Shown: piece by piece, positions 44,968-55,610 of the stretch
Layout of the letters: each line of letters opens with the position of its first letter
How positions within the stretch are numbered: position 1 is the stretch's first letter
Assembly (NCBI GenBank): GCA_028554645.1
Contig: JAQOOI010000064.1
Span: 868,001 to 932,000 of the forward strand
Source of the DNA: Omphalotus guepiniiformis
Taxonomy: Eukaryota; Basidiomycota; Agaricomycetes; Agaricales; Omphalotaceae
Direction: 5' to 3'
DNA length: 64,000 nucleotides
Program-made: the position numbers and the translations under genes
Notes under the pieces: generated by a model
What the model saw: only the letters and a program-made list of their open reading frames with translations
Database searches by the model: none
Told to the model about the DNA's origin: nothing

Positions 44968-47900
44968 TCAGACGTCCATATCGAATTCAGCCAACATGTG
45001 GTCACTTATACCTCCGTCGCCATATTCGTCTTCATCATCATTTTGTTGCTCACCTTCCATTTCAAGAGATGCTTGCTTAATCTGTGCTTTTAGAACGTCT
45101 TCCAGTGTCCACAACGACACGCCAGTTTGGTTCTCGTTTGGATTCTGAGAAATGGTTCGCATAAATAACTTTGAGAGCGTTATCGCCATGTCTGTTGAAA
45201 GATTGGATGCTGTCTCCGTTATATATTGATTAATCCACCGTGGAAGCTTGGCTCTTTTGTCCGCCCTAGCAAATCGCTGCTTGGAGTTAATACAGCACAA
45301 ACAGTTCAAGGCCATTGACTTCTGCAGCTGACCTTGTCCGCGAACACCATCAGTCCCCAATCAGTCTTACCCCGCAAAACTCGACCCACACACTGAGCTG
45401 CATTTCGCATAGCGTCGAATCCCAAAAACTCGGATTCCCGTATTCGGTATGCATCTCGCAAGTACTCCAACCTCGCTTTCAATATCCGGCTTTCCGTATA
45501 TTGATACGGCACACTAAAGATGCTTTAGTTTGAGTTCGAAAAGGAAAAACAACAACAGATTCGCACACCGAACATGATGACAGCACGGCCATAGTTATGG
45601 TCGAAGTCGATGCCCTCGGAAACTTTACCCCGTGCAACTGACAAAAGTACGGCCCCTCGTCCGTTGTCACATGCCTTGCAGAAATGAAGTCGTTACGAAT
45701 GCCTAGGCATAGTAACTGAAGCCACTGACCCTTCGATAGTTCTCCAAGGCTATACTAGTCTCATTAGCGTCCGGAGTCTCCACAAATATTAGTTTGTTCT
45801 TCCAGACTTCGTTAAGTATCCCCTGGAAATCGAGTCAAGACTGAGTACAAACTATAAACCTGCATAGTTAGCCACCGACCATATCGTTCCATGCAGCCAC
45901 AATAGATTCCATATACAGATAGCTCGGAAAGAATGCCACTATCCCATCCGGTACGATTTTGCTGTACTCGATGAGAATACTTCCGAAATTGCGAACGACG
46001 GCGGGGTCATTTCTGACCTCAAACCGCGAACTAATAGCGACTTGATCACTTCCACGAGTTATGACCTTTGAACAGCCTTCAGTTCAACTAGTAAGATGTA
46101 TAACGAACGGACACACCAAAGGCAAGAACGAGTTTCTCGTGAGAGTCATAGAATATGTTTCTTGGACGACAGGAGTAAATTGCAACATCTTGGGATACAT
46201 ATCCAGGGGCGAGATTGTCCCGGAAGTGATGACAACGCTACTAAACCGTTCAAAAACAGGTTTAATAGCAAGAGAAGGGTCCAGGCAACTAAGGTAGAGA
46301 CGGTTAGGGGACACATGTACCTCAGCGAAATGGCAACTAACGTGAAATGAAATATCGGATTGGGTACTGTTGCACTGTCAGTTTCAAAGGGCTCCAGAAT
46401 GAGCAAGAAACCTTTTTGTTGACAAGAGTCAGTCACTTGAATGCGATTTCGAAATTAGAAACCTTTTTCATAGGTCGATACCAAAGTCGCAAAGCTCGCT
46501 ACCTTTTGAAGTGCCGAGTGTTCATCTAGTCGGCTTAGCTCTAAAGTTCGTATCAAAGACTGTAAACGTTCTGCGCAAAATCTGGAGTGCTATAAGAAAG
46601 TTGTGGAACTAACAATTTTACTGTCAAGCTCACCGAAGTGGTCGCCTTTCGATATACGTTATGTCTTTCAAGTGTTGTAAAAAGGACAACGGTGTTTCCG
46701 CCACCACATGCAGGACTCGCATCCTGGTCTATCATTTTTAAGTCCTTCCGGTATGACAGGGAACATGGAATCAACCTTTAGGTACTCGACGAAGCGTTTC
46801 AGAAAGGCAACAAAATGTTCTGCTTTTCTGATGTTCCCAGGAATCGCCTCATGGAGTAAGTCATCGGGAAGAACTGGTATATCGATGTCATCGGAGAGTT
46901 ACTTCTCAACAGAGAGCAACGTACCGGGGTTGGTCATGAAGCCATCTGTATCTTCTGGATCTCCAGAACTATCTTGTAAACCTTCAACTAGCTTGGCATA
47001 TTCGTCTTGAAGCTTGGCAGCATCTGTCGTTTTAATCCTGTTGCAAAATGAGATGATGAACCTGGAGTACGAAAAACCCACTTACTCCTCAATCTTCTCG
47101 CCCAGTTTTCCAATACTACGCGCAGCTGAATCCAGCATAGGTCTAGTGAGGTCGATACTCAACGACTCGATGCATACGTTATCTGCAAGCAAGCAGATTA
47201 TAGAGAAAGTTTCTTTACCAGTCATAGATCACGTATCAATGTTGTGCGCCTCGTCAAAGACGACAATCGCGTCCTTGGACATCTCTTTGGATACTTGTTC
47301 TGCGACCTTCGGGTCCAGCAGGTAGTGGAACGAATATATAATGACATCCACGAATGGCAACTGCAAATCTCTTCTAGCACTGTCCGTCAATCAAGACGTG
47401 GGGCTGAATACGCACCATTCGACGGACAGTGAAATATGGGCATGTCGTGTTTTCTCTTCCGTAATTCAGAACATCCGCTAGTGTCGACACCCCGCGAGGT
47501 ATCAGACTTCCTGGTTCGAGTTTGCCCAAGTTCTGGGAATGGTCTGAAAAATGGTGAAGCTGAAGAGATATAAATCCGTACCTCATGCCAATCACAAAGG
47601 TCAACGGAGCCGGGATCCGCCCTCCCCTTCTCACAAGTGGCAGAATTAGTGAGGTCACGACACCGCGCATCGACCACCTTTCCTTTCTTCTCCTTTGAAA
47701 CCTGAATAGATCATGAGCGTTGGATACGAAAAAATTCTGAGACAACAGTCAAACCTCTGGGTGAATACACAGATTCTTCCGACTGGTGAGTCCCAATCCA
47801 GTAAAATTCCTCTCTTTCTCCTTCTCTTCCTCTGTCTCAGCACAAGAAATTCGATAGGCAACAAGTCTCTTCAATTCAGCCAGGGCCTTCTCAATCTCCG

Positions 47901-48355
47901 GCACCGTTCGCGAACAATAGATGAGCTTTCGTTGTGTGGGGTAGAACTGACAAGAACATCAGATTTGTTGTTGTAGAGAATTGAACTCGGGTGAACCTGC
48001 TGATAAGAAACGATGAGGGATAGCAGAGAGACTGTTTTGCCAGTTCCAGAAGGCATTTCCAAAACGCAATGACCCTAGAAAGACAGAGCTCATGAGCAAC
48101 CTCAACGAAAAGAGGTCATTCTAGCATTACCGTAGCATCCAGCGTTCGTTTAAGATCACACATGTACGCATATTGCTCTGAAGCATTAGTTTCAGATGCC
48201 CTGTATTTGTCAAACGTAACTGTAACTGCATACCAGGATAGATACGGTCATAAGGAAAGATGATCTAAAGAAACGTTGCAGTCTAGTGAACACGCGTTTG
48301 AACATGAAATGAAGATGTGAGTGCATACTGGAAGGCTGTCGATGAAAAACTTCAT
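44968..48355 (-). CDS. RAD3: TFIIH helicase RAD3/XPD
   Basis: 5'-3' DNA helicase of TFIIH, required for nucleotide excision repair and transcription initiation. Start at 48355 gives MKFFIDSLP, then [10 protein letters not shown] after an intron. Motif I is [15 protein letters not shown] near 48050. [17 protein letters not shown] (iron-sulfur cluster Cys) lies near 47670. DEAHNID is near 47250. Further along are [14 protein letters not shown] (46230), [20 protein letters not shown] (45420) and [17 protein letters not shown] near 45260. It ends in an acidic tail, stop 44970-44968. Many introns. One odd point: the intron right after DEAHNI appears to start with AT (see findings). Otherwise typical length and order. 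Confidence 0.93.
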
Positions 48356-48691
48356 GGTGGAAAGCAGAGAAGTGCATCCGCTGACGTCGAGTGTTCGAAC
48401 TTCCGAGTCGCAAAACCCGCGTCTATTTTCGAATTTGATAATCACATGACTTGCGTGAGCGTTTGTAATGACTCATCATAACGATCTATACTTTAATGTT
48501 TAGAAAATAAGTGTAAAATTTACTCTACATATAGATTCGCATCGGTCGGACCAGGTGTCTTGTATGAATAGATATCGAAAACTCAAGCGCAAGTAACGTA
48601 ATTGTAATAGTAAATGTCATAAATGTCCGATAGAGGCGTCCAGTGTCGACGAAGAGCCATAAAAAAGTACGATAGTAATGACCGCCTTTGT
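48356..48691. other. Intergenic, no feature seen
   Basis: 336 bp between the RAD3 start and the 3' end of the GH5-like gene, both minus. AT-rich, promoter of RAD3 presumably; no clear TATA box. Confidence 0.45.
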
Positions 48692-51042
48692 TTAAAGTGT
48701 GCCGATTTGTTGTGTGGATTGCTGCAGAATTGATTGAACAGCACTTTCCCTGTACGCAGGAGAAGAGGAACTTTTCAGTGTATCCAGATTGAAAGAACGA
48801 GAGATACTAACCCAACACCTTGAATAGCGTAACCATCGTTTGGTGACTGGCCCGTTGTGTCATCGTTTGCACTCTGGCCGGTGCTGTCGTCATTGGGCGA
48901 AATGGTAGTCCCTGGCTCAGCGGTCAGGTTTCCTTGAGACCATTGGTATTGCATGATTCCCGTCACGCCGGAGGTAATTCCCGCTGCAAAACAACACAGT
49001 CAACATCTTTGCAAAGGACTTGAGTGTTCGTATAGGCTGACCATTAATCCACTGAGAGTAAGCATCATCCCGCTGTTGATCTGTAACACCGAACGGCTGT
49101 ACGTTTGCAGATATCGCTAGAAAACCTGTGAAAATGCGGACAATTGAAGGAACAAGAAAAAGCTTACAAGAGTTATCGGAAGCAAAAGGTGCGATTGTGC
49201 TGTTGAAAGGAACAAAGTCCGGGGCGTTGGATTGAGTGACTAAACCGAAGCCAAAGAGCGCGATAGGCTTGTTGAATCTGACAGAAAGTCTTAGATGATG
49301 ATAAGATCAGAGTTGGAAGAGGCTTCACAATTGGGCAGCTTCGCCTTGACGCTGAATCCAGTTGATACCGTTTTGGAGGGTATTGTTGAATGCTGAGAGA
49401 TTTGGGTCATCGGGGCCATACGAGTTTTGATCGGGGAACAGTTGGAAGGACCCGAACCCGATTTCAGGAATATTAAGGATATCTTCGCTATCAACACCCT
49501 GAGCACCATCGAACGCAGAACCAACACCGACATCAGATTGGCGTCTTGTGTCTGGAAAGATAATACAGATTAAAGGAAGTCACAGGCGAAAGGGGACAGA
49601 AGACTCACTAGTTGCAATCCAACGGCCCCGGACCCTGACACCTTCACCTTGCCCAGACTTCACAGCTAAGGCTCTAGTTTTCTTCCACTGTTCATTCCTC
49701 TCTTTGATGATTCTAGCCTTTGTTAAGGGAAGAACATTGCGGCGACGTGAAGCAGCTCTAGCGGAAGGCTGAGGAGTAGGGGGGTTTCGAGGGAAAAGCT
49801 TGACACAATCTGCGCAAAAGAAACCTTGATTACTGGAAGAGATACATGGTGAGCAACAGACAGCGATTGCAAGCGAAACAAGTATACCCAGACGATATCA
49901 AGTGGTTTGGGTCGATGGATTTTATGAACTGAGCAACGGTGGAATGCCACTGAGTAATAGTGTTGGTGTTGCAGGTAGGAGATGCCGCAACAGACGAATT
50001 GCATCTCGGGTCATTAGCAAGTTCCCTATGCAAATAAATAAGCCATTGTTCTCGAAAACATACAACGATGATCATCCTTCCCACGAAAACACGGCTGGGC
50101 TGTCTACATATCGCGTAACAACCTGCTTCGTGTAGTTTTGGAACAGGTTGATGATTGTTTCATTAGTGAAGAATTCGGAGTGGGTCTTTAGGCCAAATTG
50201 CCGAACATATACATCCATGCCGCCTTGGAAATCGACGTTGAGTTCGCGTCTTCAATTGGGATACAGGAACATACCATAATCGTTACTCAAAAAGTTCCTG
50301 GGTCGTGAGCTGTTTGTTGTAAGCGGTGTATTGTCTCTTGACTGAACAGAAGACCTGAGTTGATCAATACAGAGTGTAAATATATCTGAGGTGTGAGAAG
50401 CAGGATGAAAATCACCAATAGAACTCGTCAATTCATCAGCTGCAGTTGGGTTCCAGTTGTTGGTGAGTGTTAGTAGAACGTAAAGGCCCAAGCGCTCTGC
50501 GTGCTTTATGATCAAATCTAGCTTCTGCAGACCGTTGGGACCCGTATTGACTGTCGTAGTGCCATTAGCAACGAGTTGGAACCAAGTGCCATTCTCAGGG
50601 ATGGTCTCAACATCTACGGATCTGCAATCAGCTAATTTGCGGGAAGAGAAAAATCCGGAAAACACATCGTTGAAAGCCCAGGTTCTCACGACCTTGATTC
50701 CCAGAGCAGAGATGTTGGTTAACGTATCAATGATATCTTGTTCTGAGGACCGGTAAGATAGTGTACACATCCAACCTGGGATTACGAACCATCATTCAGA
50801 GCTTGAAGCCAATAAACATTCGTTCCTATCCATTTGAACTCGCTATGAAAAATGAGGAAAAGGGTGCAGATCAACAAAACAAAAAAAAAAAAAATCACAC
50901 ACCTTCCGTTCACATGGAATTGGCCATCTTGCGTCGACACGAATTTCGGATCGGCCCTCTTCTGCGTTCTCGTGGGGGCCACAGCAGAAACAGAGGCAAT
51001 GAGGGCACAGGTGAACACTGAGAAGAGGATCGTCAGCTTCAT
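48692..51042 (-). CDS. Secreted GH5-like glycoside hydrolase, possibly decaying
   Basis: Start at 51042 gives a signal peptide (MKLTILFSVFTCALIASVSA). Then WIGTNVYWLQALND, DTLTNISALGIKVVRTWAFN, and LGLYVLLTLTNNWNP identify the GH5 mannanase-like barrel. VYVRQFG, then ELANDPRCNS, and GFGSFQLFPDQNSYGPDDP follow. The usual catalytic ELANEPR reads ELANDPR here, and the region where the nucleophile is expected reads ALFGFGLVTQ. These features may belong to a distinct subfamily rather than be losses. The intron before ELANDP starts GGAAGG instead of GT (50081). The Ser/Asn-rich tail ends ...QQIGTL at TAA 48694-48692. Substrate is probably a plant or fungal polysaccharide; activity is doubtful. Confidence 0.75.
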
Positions 51043-51625
51043 GGCGGCCTGGATGCCCGTGGGGGGGAAAGACGGACAAAGGGCGTCGTTTCTCGCGTCA
51101 GTGTATTCTTTATTTAAGTACTTGGGTAACAAATAAATTCCCGATCAGCTTTGAGATCATGGACTAGCCCGGCCGCACACTGCCCTCGAGCGCTGGCTTG
51201 CAGTCAGCCGGTTGACGCGTGGACAGATCGAAGCAGAACTTACTTAACGGTTTGCTGATGTCCAGAGTTTTCGGATGGAAAGGCTGCCGTGAGATGTTGA
51301 TGACGAGGTATTCTCTGGAATCTGCTGCTGAAGAACTGTAGCTCCCAGCGTAGATAAATGTCGAACAGACCGTTGAAGGCATTGGCTGTACATGTCAATG
51401 TACATACGAATTGGGATAACCGTGCCGCCCATGTTTGAGAATTCGTAAATGGGTCTAACGAAAAAAGGTTGATATCTAGTCAGAATGGAAGCAGGTACCG
51501 GGTTCCCATGAAAAAGAGTGTCATTCAAGTGAACCCGTTTTTGCTGGTGGCAATGGAATAAATGAAAAGAACGTGGAACTGGTGCGGCGGACCGGCGCCT
51601 TTACGCGTGGTCCCAGCCAACGATC
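51043..51625. other. Gap with possible gene remnant
   Basis: About 580 bp between divergent genes. On the minus strand, 51164-51382 encodes a protein-like stretch (VCSTFIYAGSYSS, then EYLVINISRQPFHPKTLDI) and 51430-51480 reads YEFSNMGGTVIP. It resembles a piece of a kelch-type secreted protein but I cannot build a full gene. Could be a remnant or an unrelated leader. Confidence 0.3.
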
Positions 51626-53161
51626 ATGTTCAAGTCCTCGCGTACCATCCTTCGAACCTCTTTATTAGCTCGTTCATTGAATCCAGTTCAATATCGCTTC
51701 AAGTCAACTCCTCCAGGCGACCTTCCTTCAGCCCAGACACATTCCGTACAAGAAGGCTTTGCTCAGCATCCTGTCTTTGTGTTCAATGTCGCAAAGCGTT
51801 TCGTCAAGTTCTCCCTGGTCGGTGTTCTGCTGATAGGTGGAACCACTGGTGCTCTATTTGAAACAGCTCATGCCTGGGTGGAGAATGTGGAACTAGCAAT
51901 ATCCGAGGAGGAGGATGAAATACGCAGATTTGAATGGCATCTTGACCGCGAGAAGTGGTCGGGAGACACTCAGATCGGGGGCACAGACCCTGCATTGGGT
52001 TTCAAGGGCAGGCATCTAGTTCGCGCCGCATGGATGGCTCAGCACTGGGGCGTTGACCAACAGACCGCCGTCATTGGCTCTGATGCCGTCCTTGGCAGTA
52101 GCGGCCTGTCTGGTCCAAGAGGTCTTGTTATCATTGATCCTCGCCTAGTCAGAGCTGAGGATTTCTTGCGAAATGCTCTATCTGTGGCAGAAAAGAAGAA
52201 AGTCAACGGAAAGCTTCGACCGTGGACTATGACCCACTTGCTCTTTCTTCATGCTGGCGTGTTGGAACGAATGGGTCCTGAGTCGTCTTTGGTTGCGCGG
52301 TCGCAGTATGAACGTGCATGGGCCTCACAGCCAGTAATGACCATAGAATCTGCCCGCATTGCCATGAAACTTGGTGATCTTAACCATCGACTCGGTGATG
52401 GTGACTCCGCTGTAGCTTGGTGGGATAGGGCCATACACCTCGCAGGGGATGGGCCGTCTGCACAAAACGGCGAGGTTAACTTTGCGGCGATTCCAAAAAG
52501 CTTGCCCGTTTCACCTTGCGCTCAGCGTATTTTATTTGCTACACTGACTTCCCTGTCAGCGTTCTATGCCATGACGGGACGGTTACGTGAAGCGCAATCT
52601 GTCGATGAACAATCTCTTGATCTTCTTAGAGCGGTCCGTCAACCGCAATCTCTTTCTTCGGTCACTCCTGCGCACGCACTCCACGCTTTGACATTGCTCC
52701 AGCGTTCATCGGTATTCTCAGTTCATCTTGCTGAGGTCTTATATGCTGAACAGGGACGCTCATCCACCTCAATTCAATGGCTGGCATCGGCCGCAGAATG
52801 CTCGGAGAGAGTTTCGAAAGCACTGACAGGCATACCGCTGAGCAGTTCAGCTAATCCTGACTCCGACCGACTTCTGTTTTCTGCAACGAGCCGGTCTGTA
52901 CTGCCATCATATCTCGATTCCGCTTCCATGAAAAAACCGGCCAGTAGTCTCTTCAGAGATGCCTGTCGAACAGCAGCAGAATCATGGAGCTTGATGGGTC
53001 TTTTATCCGAACGAAAAGACGCTAAAGCTGCGCTCGGCTACTTCGAGCGTGCAGTCAGTTTGGCTGGGGACCCTAATGCCCCCGGAAACCCTGCCGATGA
53101 AACGCTCGTAGCTGACTGGGAAATGATTTGGAAAAATTACAGACGCCTGAAGGCAGCGTAG
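51626..53161 (+). CDS. Mitochondrial membrane protein with TPR-like repeats (Mgr3-like?)
   Basis: Intronless, 511 aa. The N terminus (MFKSSRTILRTSLLARSLNP) looks like a mitochondrial presequence. A membrane segment follows at about residues 60-80 (FSLVGVLLIGGTTGALF). The rest is helical with TPR-like spacing: ARIAMKLGDLNHRLGDGDSA, LTSLSAFYAMTGRLREAQSV and AALGYFERAVSLAGDP. Layout (presequence, one membrane span, TPRs facing the intermembrane space) resembles Mgr3, an adaptor of the i-AAA protease. The YME1 gene lies 8.6 kb away. The Mgr3 match is inference from layout only. Confidence 0.7.
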   Translation: MFKSSRTILRTSLLARSLNPVQYRFKSTPPGDLPSAQTHSVQEGFAQHPVFVFNVAKRFVKFSLVGVLLIGGTTGALFETAHAWVENVELAISEEEDEIRRFEWHLDREKWSGDTQIGGTDPALGFKGRHLVRAAWMAQHWGVDQQTAVIGSDAVLGSSGLSGPRGLVIIDPRLVRAEDFLRNALSVAEKKKVNGKLRPWTMTHLLFLHAGVLERMGPESSLVARSQYERAWASQPVMTIESARIAMKLGDLNHRLGDGDSAVAWWDRAIHLAGDGPSAQNGEVNFAAIPKSLPVSPCAQRILFATLTSLSAFYAMTGRLREAQSVDEQSLDLLRAVRQPQSLSSVTPAHALHALTLLQRSSVFSVHLAEVLYAEQGRSSTSIQWLASAAECSERVSKALTGIPLSSSANPDSDRLLFSATSRSVLPSYLDSASMKKPASSLFRDACRTAAESWSLMGLLSERKDAKAALGYFERAVSLAGDPNAPGNPADETLVADWEMIWKNYRRLKAA

Positions 53162-53530
53162 TGAACGTGCTTCATCGCCCCTCACTTCTACTAGTACCTG
53201 GCTAAATTAAAATCATCCTCCTATGGCAATCCTATTCGCACCGACGGGAGTCTCTACTTGTAATTTTACCTCATATACTAACAATGATTCAAGGACACTT
53301 AAACAGGATGTACAATATGGTATTGGCATATACATTACCGCCATGTGGGTTTGACCTATTGGGTCATACCTTGTCGTCTAAGCTGACTATTGATGATGAA
53401 CAGTGAGTACAGCAGTATCACAGCGGTGTAAACTCTATTGCATTGGCTTCTAGGGTCAATCGGCAAGCGAAATGATTATGGAATAAAGATATGTACGACA
53501 GCAGGAATGGGTGTATGTGTAGTGTGCTCA
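53162..53530. other. Convergent intergenic gap
   Basis: 369 bp between the 3' ends of the TPR protein and PTC7-like genes. AT-rich, probably two overlapping terminator regions. No gene seen. Confidence 0.45.
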
Positions 53531-55361
53531 TCACGAAGTCTCACGAACCAATGCAACAACCACAGTAACGCTATAAGCAGATTAGATGAGGTTATTAGAA
53601 TGCGGTCAGTAGAGAAAAGAAGAAACGCACTCATCCACTTTCTGAGTTTCGAAATCTTAACGATTAGTGAAATATTCGACTTGCAAACGTGAATGTACTT
53701 ACCCCCCCTCGGAAGAACATGCCTTCTCTCGCTGCTTCTCCTAGTTAAGGATCATTGTCAAAATTCAAGAGCGCAAAAACAAGACAGTTAATCTCACGCT
53801 CGAAAGGGCTGACTCGGTTTCTATCCATCATACACTTTCTCGCATGCAAAATCATGCTGTCAGCCATCTTCTGCACCTGCTCATCTTCAGACCCTCCTTG
53901 GCGCGCCACCAGGCTACAAATGGAAACAATTTCCGAAGAGAAGACATTATCTGATAGACCATCCGTCTGTAACGAAAAAATAGGTTACCCAGGGTCAATG
54001 GGAAAGGAAGAAGAGATCTGCATACATAAGCTACCACGATATCACCGTCCCGCAACTTGGTCGAATAGGTCTGTGCATCTTGTGGTGAATCTACACAAGC
54101 TCTAGGAAACCTTCGAGTGGAATTGGCGGGGAGTTTGGTTAGTTGTCTAGAAATATTGGTCTTAAACAGCCGTCAAGAACTGATGGATGAATCCGAAACT
54201 GACTTTGGGCAATTGAAGTAGTGCGTTTGAATGGGCTGTCGGTAGAACACATTTGCTGACCTGATGATCGAGAAACAACTGTCACCCAGACTACACGAAA
54301 ATACGTCAATTCCTGTGCGCGCCAGTCAACACAATAGCTAACTTACTTGGCCGAGCGCAGTTTCCCAGAAGATGCATTAAGTGTAATTAGACAGGCAGTG
54401 CTGGACCCTTCATGGAAGACTCTTTAGGTGGAATTCAAATTGAGGGAATAAAAGGGGGCGATTACCTGCCTGGACAAACCTTTCTCTCAGTACACCACCG
54501 TAAGCCAAGTCTAAACAGGAATAGGGAGTCAACTCCCAACCCTCAACCTGCTCGCGCTCTTCGTAGTCTGAAGTAGGATCAATTTCGGGCTCACCAGCCC
54601 ATGCAGTACGCGAGTACCGATGGGCGTGGTACATGAGAGATTGAGAAAACAACGACGGATCCACCCCACTTTCTACCCATCCGCCGACGCCATCTGCAAC
54701 TCCGAATGCCACGCCCTTCAAAGGAAAAAGCAAGTGATAAGAGCCACATTAACGGGAAGGGAAACATGTCAAGCATGCAGGGAATGCATACCTACCGATG
54801 CATTTCTCATCTAGAACGCAGACAGGCATCCCATGGGGCATCATCAGTTGGTATTAGATAGGTAGAGAATGAAGGTAAACTGACTTCTTGTACGTAGAAG
54901 AAATCTTCTCCTGCATCTAGAGCCCAATTCTTCCCTCTCACCTTCTTGTGAGGTCCGACATTTCTATCTAGCATCTGCTCTCTCCAGCGGCCAATGATGC
55001 TATCCATCGGAAAAGGTACTTTCAGCATTTCTCCTCTTGGGAATTCAAGATCAGGTTTCCCAGCCCATGAAGTAGCAATATGGAATTTGTAAGGGTGTGA
55101 AGTGGCAACGCCTTCCGAAGGCTGAGAGGCTGACGACTCCGCATTGTTAGATAATGACCTCTCCCTGGTGTCTAGAGCTGACTGTGTAGCCGCGTTTGTT
55201 GAGCGAGAAAGTGGATTTTTTGGGGAACGAGCAAGAGAATTAGGAAGAATCGAAGCTCGAAGTCGAGCGTTGTAATGTGACGATCGGGAGAACAGTAGAT
55301 AACCTCCTTGAAAGCGGCGTCTGGCAATGAGACGTGACATAGCAGCACTTCCAACATGCAT
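53531..55361 (-). CDS. PTC7: PTC7-like PP2C protein phosphatase
   Basis: Mg/Mn-dependent Ser/Thr phosphatase, mitochondrial in yeast, where it activates coenzyme Q synthesis. The N terminus (MSRLIARRRFQGGYLLFSR) is Arg/Ser-rich like a presequence. The core is FHIATSWAGKP, GEDFFYV, then GVAFGVADGVGGWVESGVDP with metal-binding Asp, RDGDIVVAYVTDGLSDNVF, ILHARKCM, SPFEREAAREGMFFRGG and VDDVTVVVALVRETS. The last two pieces require introns at about 53820-53764 and 53728-53661 and one at about 53605. Stop TGA 53533-53531. The upstream ATG 55361 is used; 55340 is an alternative. Introns throughout are 50-70 nt. Confidence 0.88.
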
Positions 55362-55610
55362 TGCTTTTGCGAAGAGATCAGCAAGATGGTTATAGCTGTA
55401 ACACCAAGTCGCTGACAGAGTTAACTAAGGTAACCTGTTCCGTTCGGCAAGCACACGAAAAAGTTGGTTCGACATGTGACTACTATATATGGTACCGGCG
55501 GCGACTTACTCATCACTCATTATACTGATATTATACATTGAATATGTTATAAGTCATGGTACAGGCTGCAGCAATTCTGATTGGCATGCTGTCCACAAGA
55601 TAATCCTCCC

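Noticed and set aside
44561..45148. Plus-strand frame of 195 codons
   Set aside because: Its second half is antisense to RAD3, and its first half is the wrong frame of the small Cys-rich gene.
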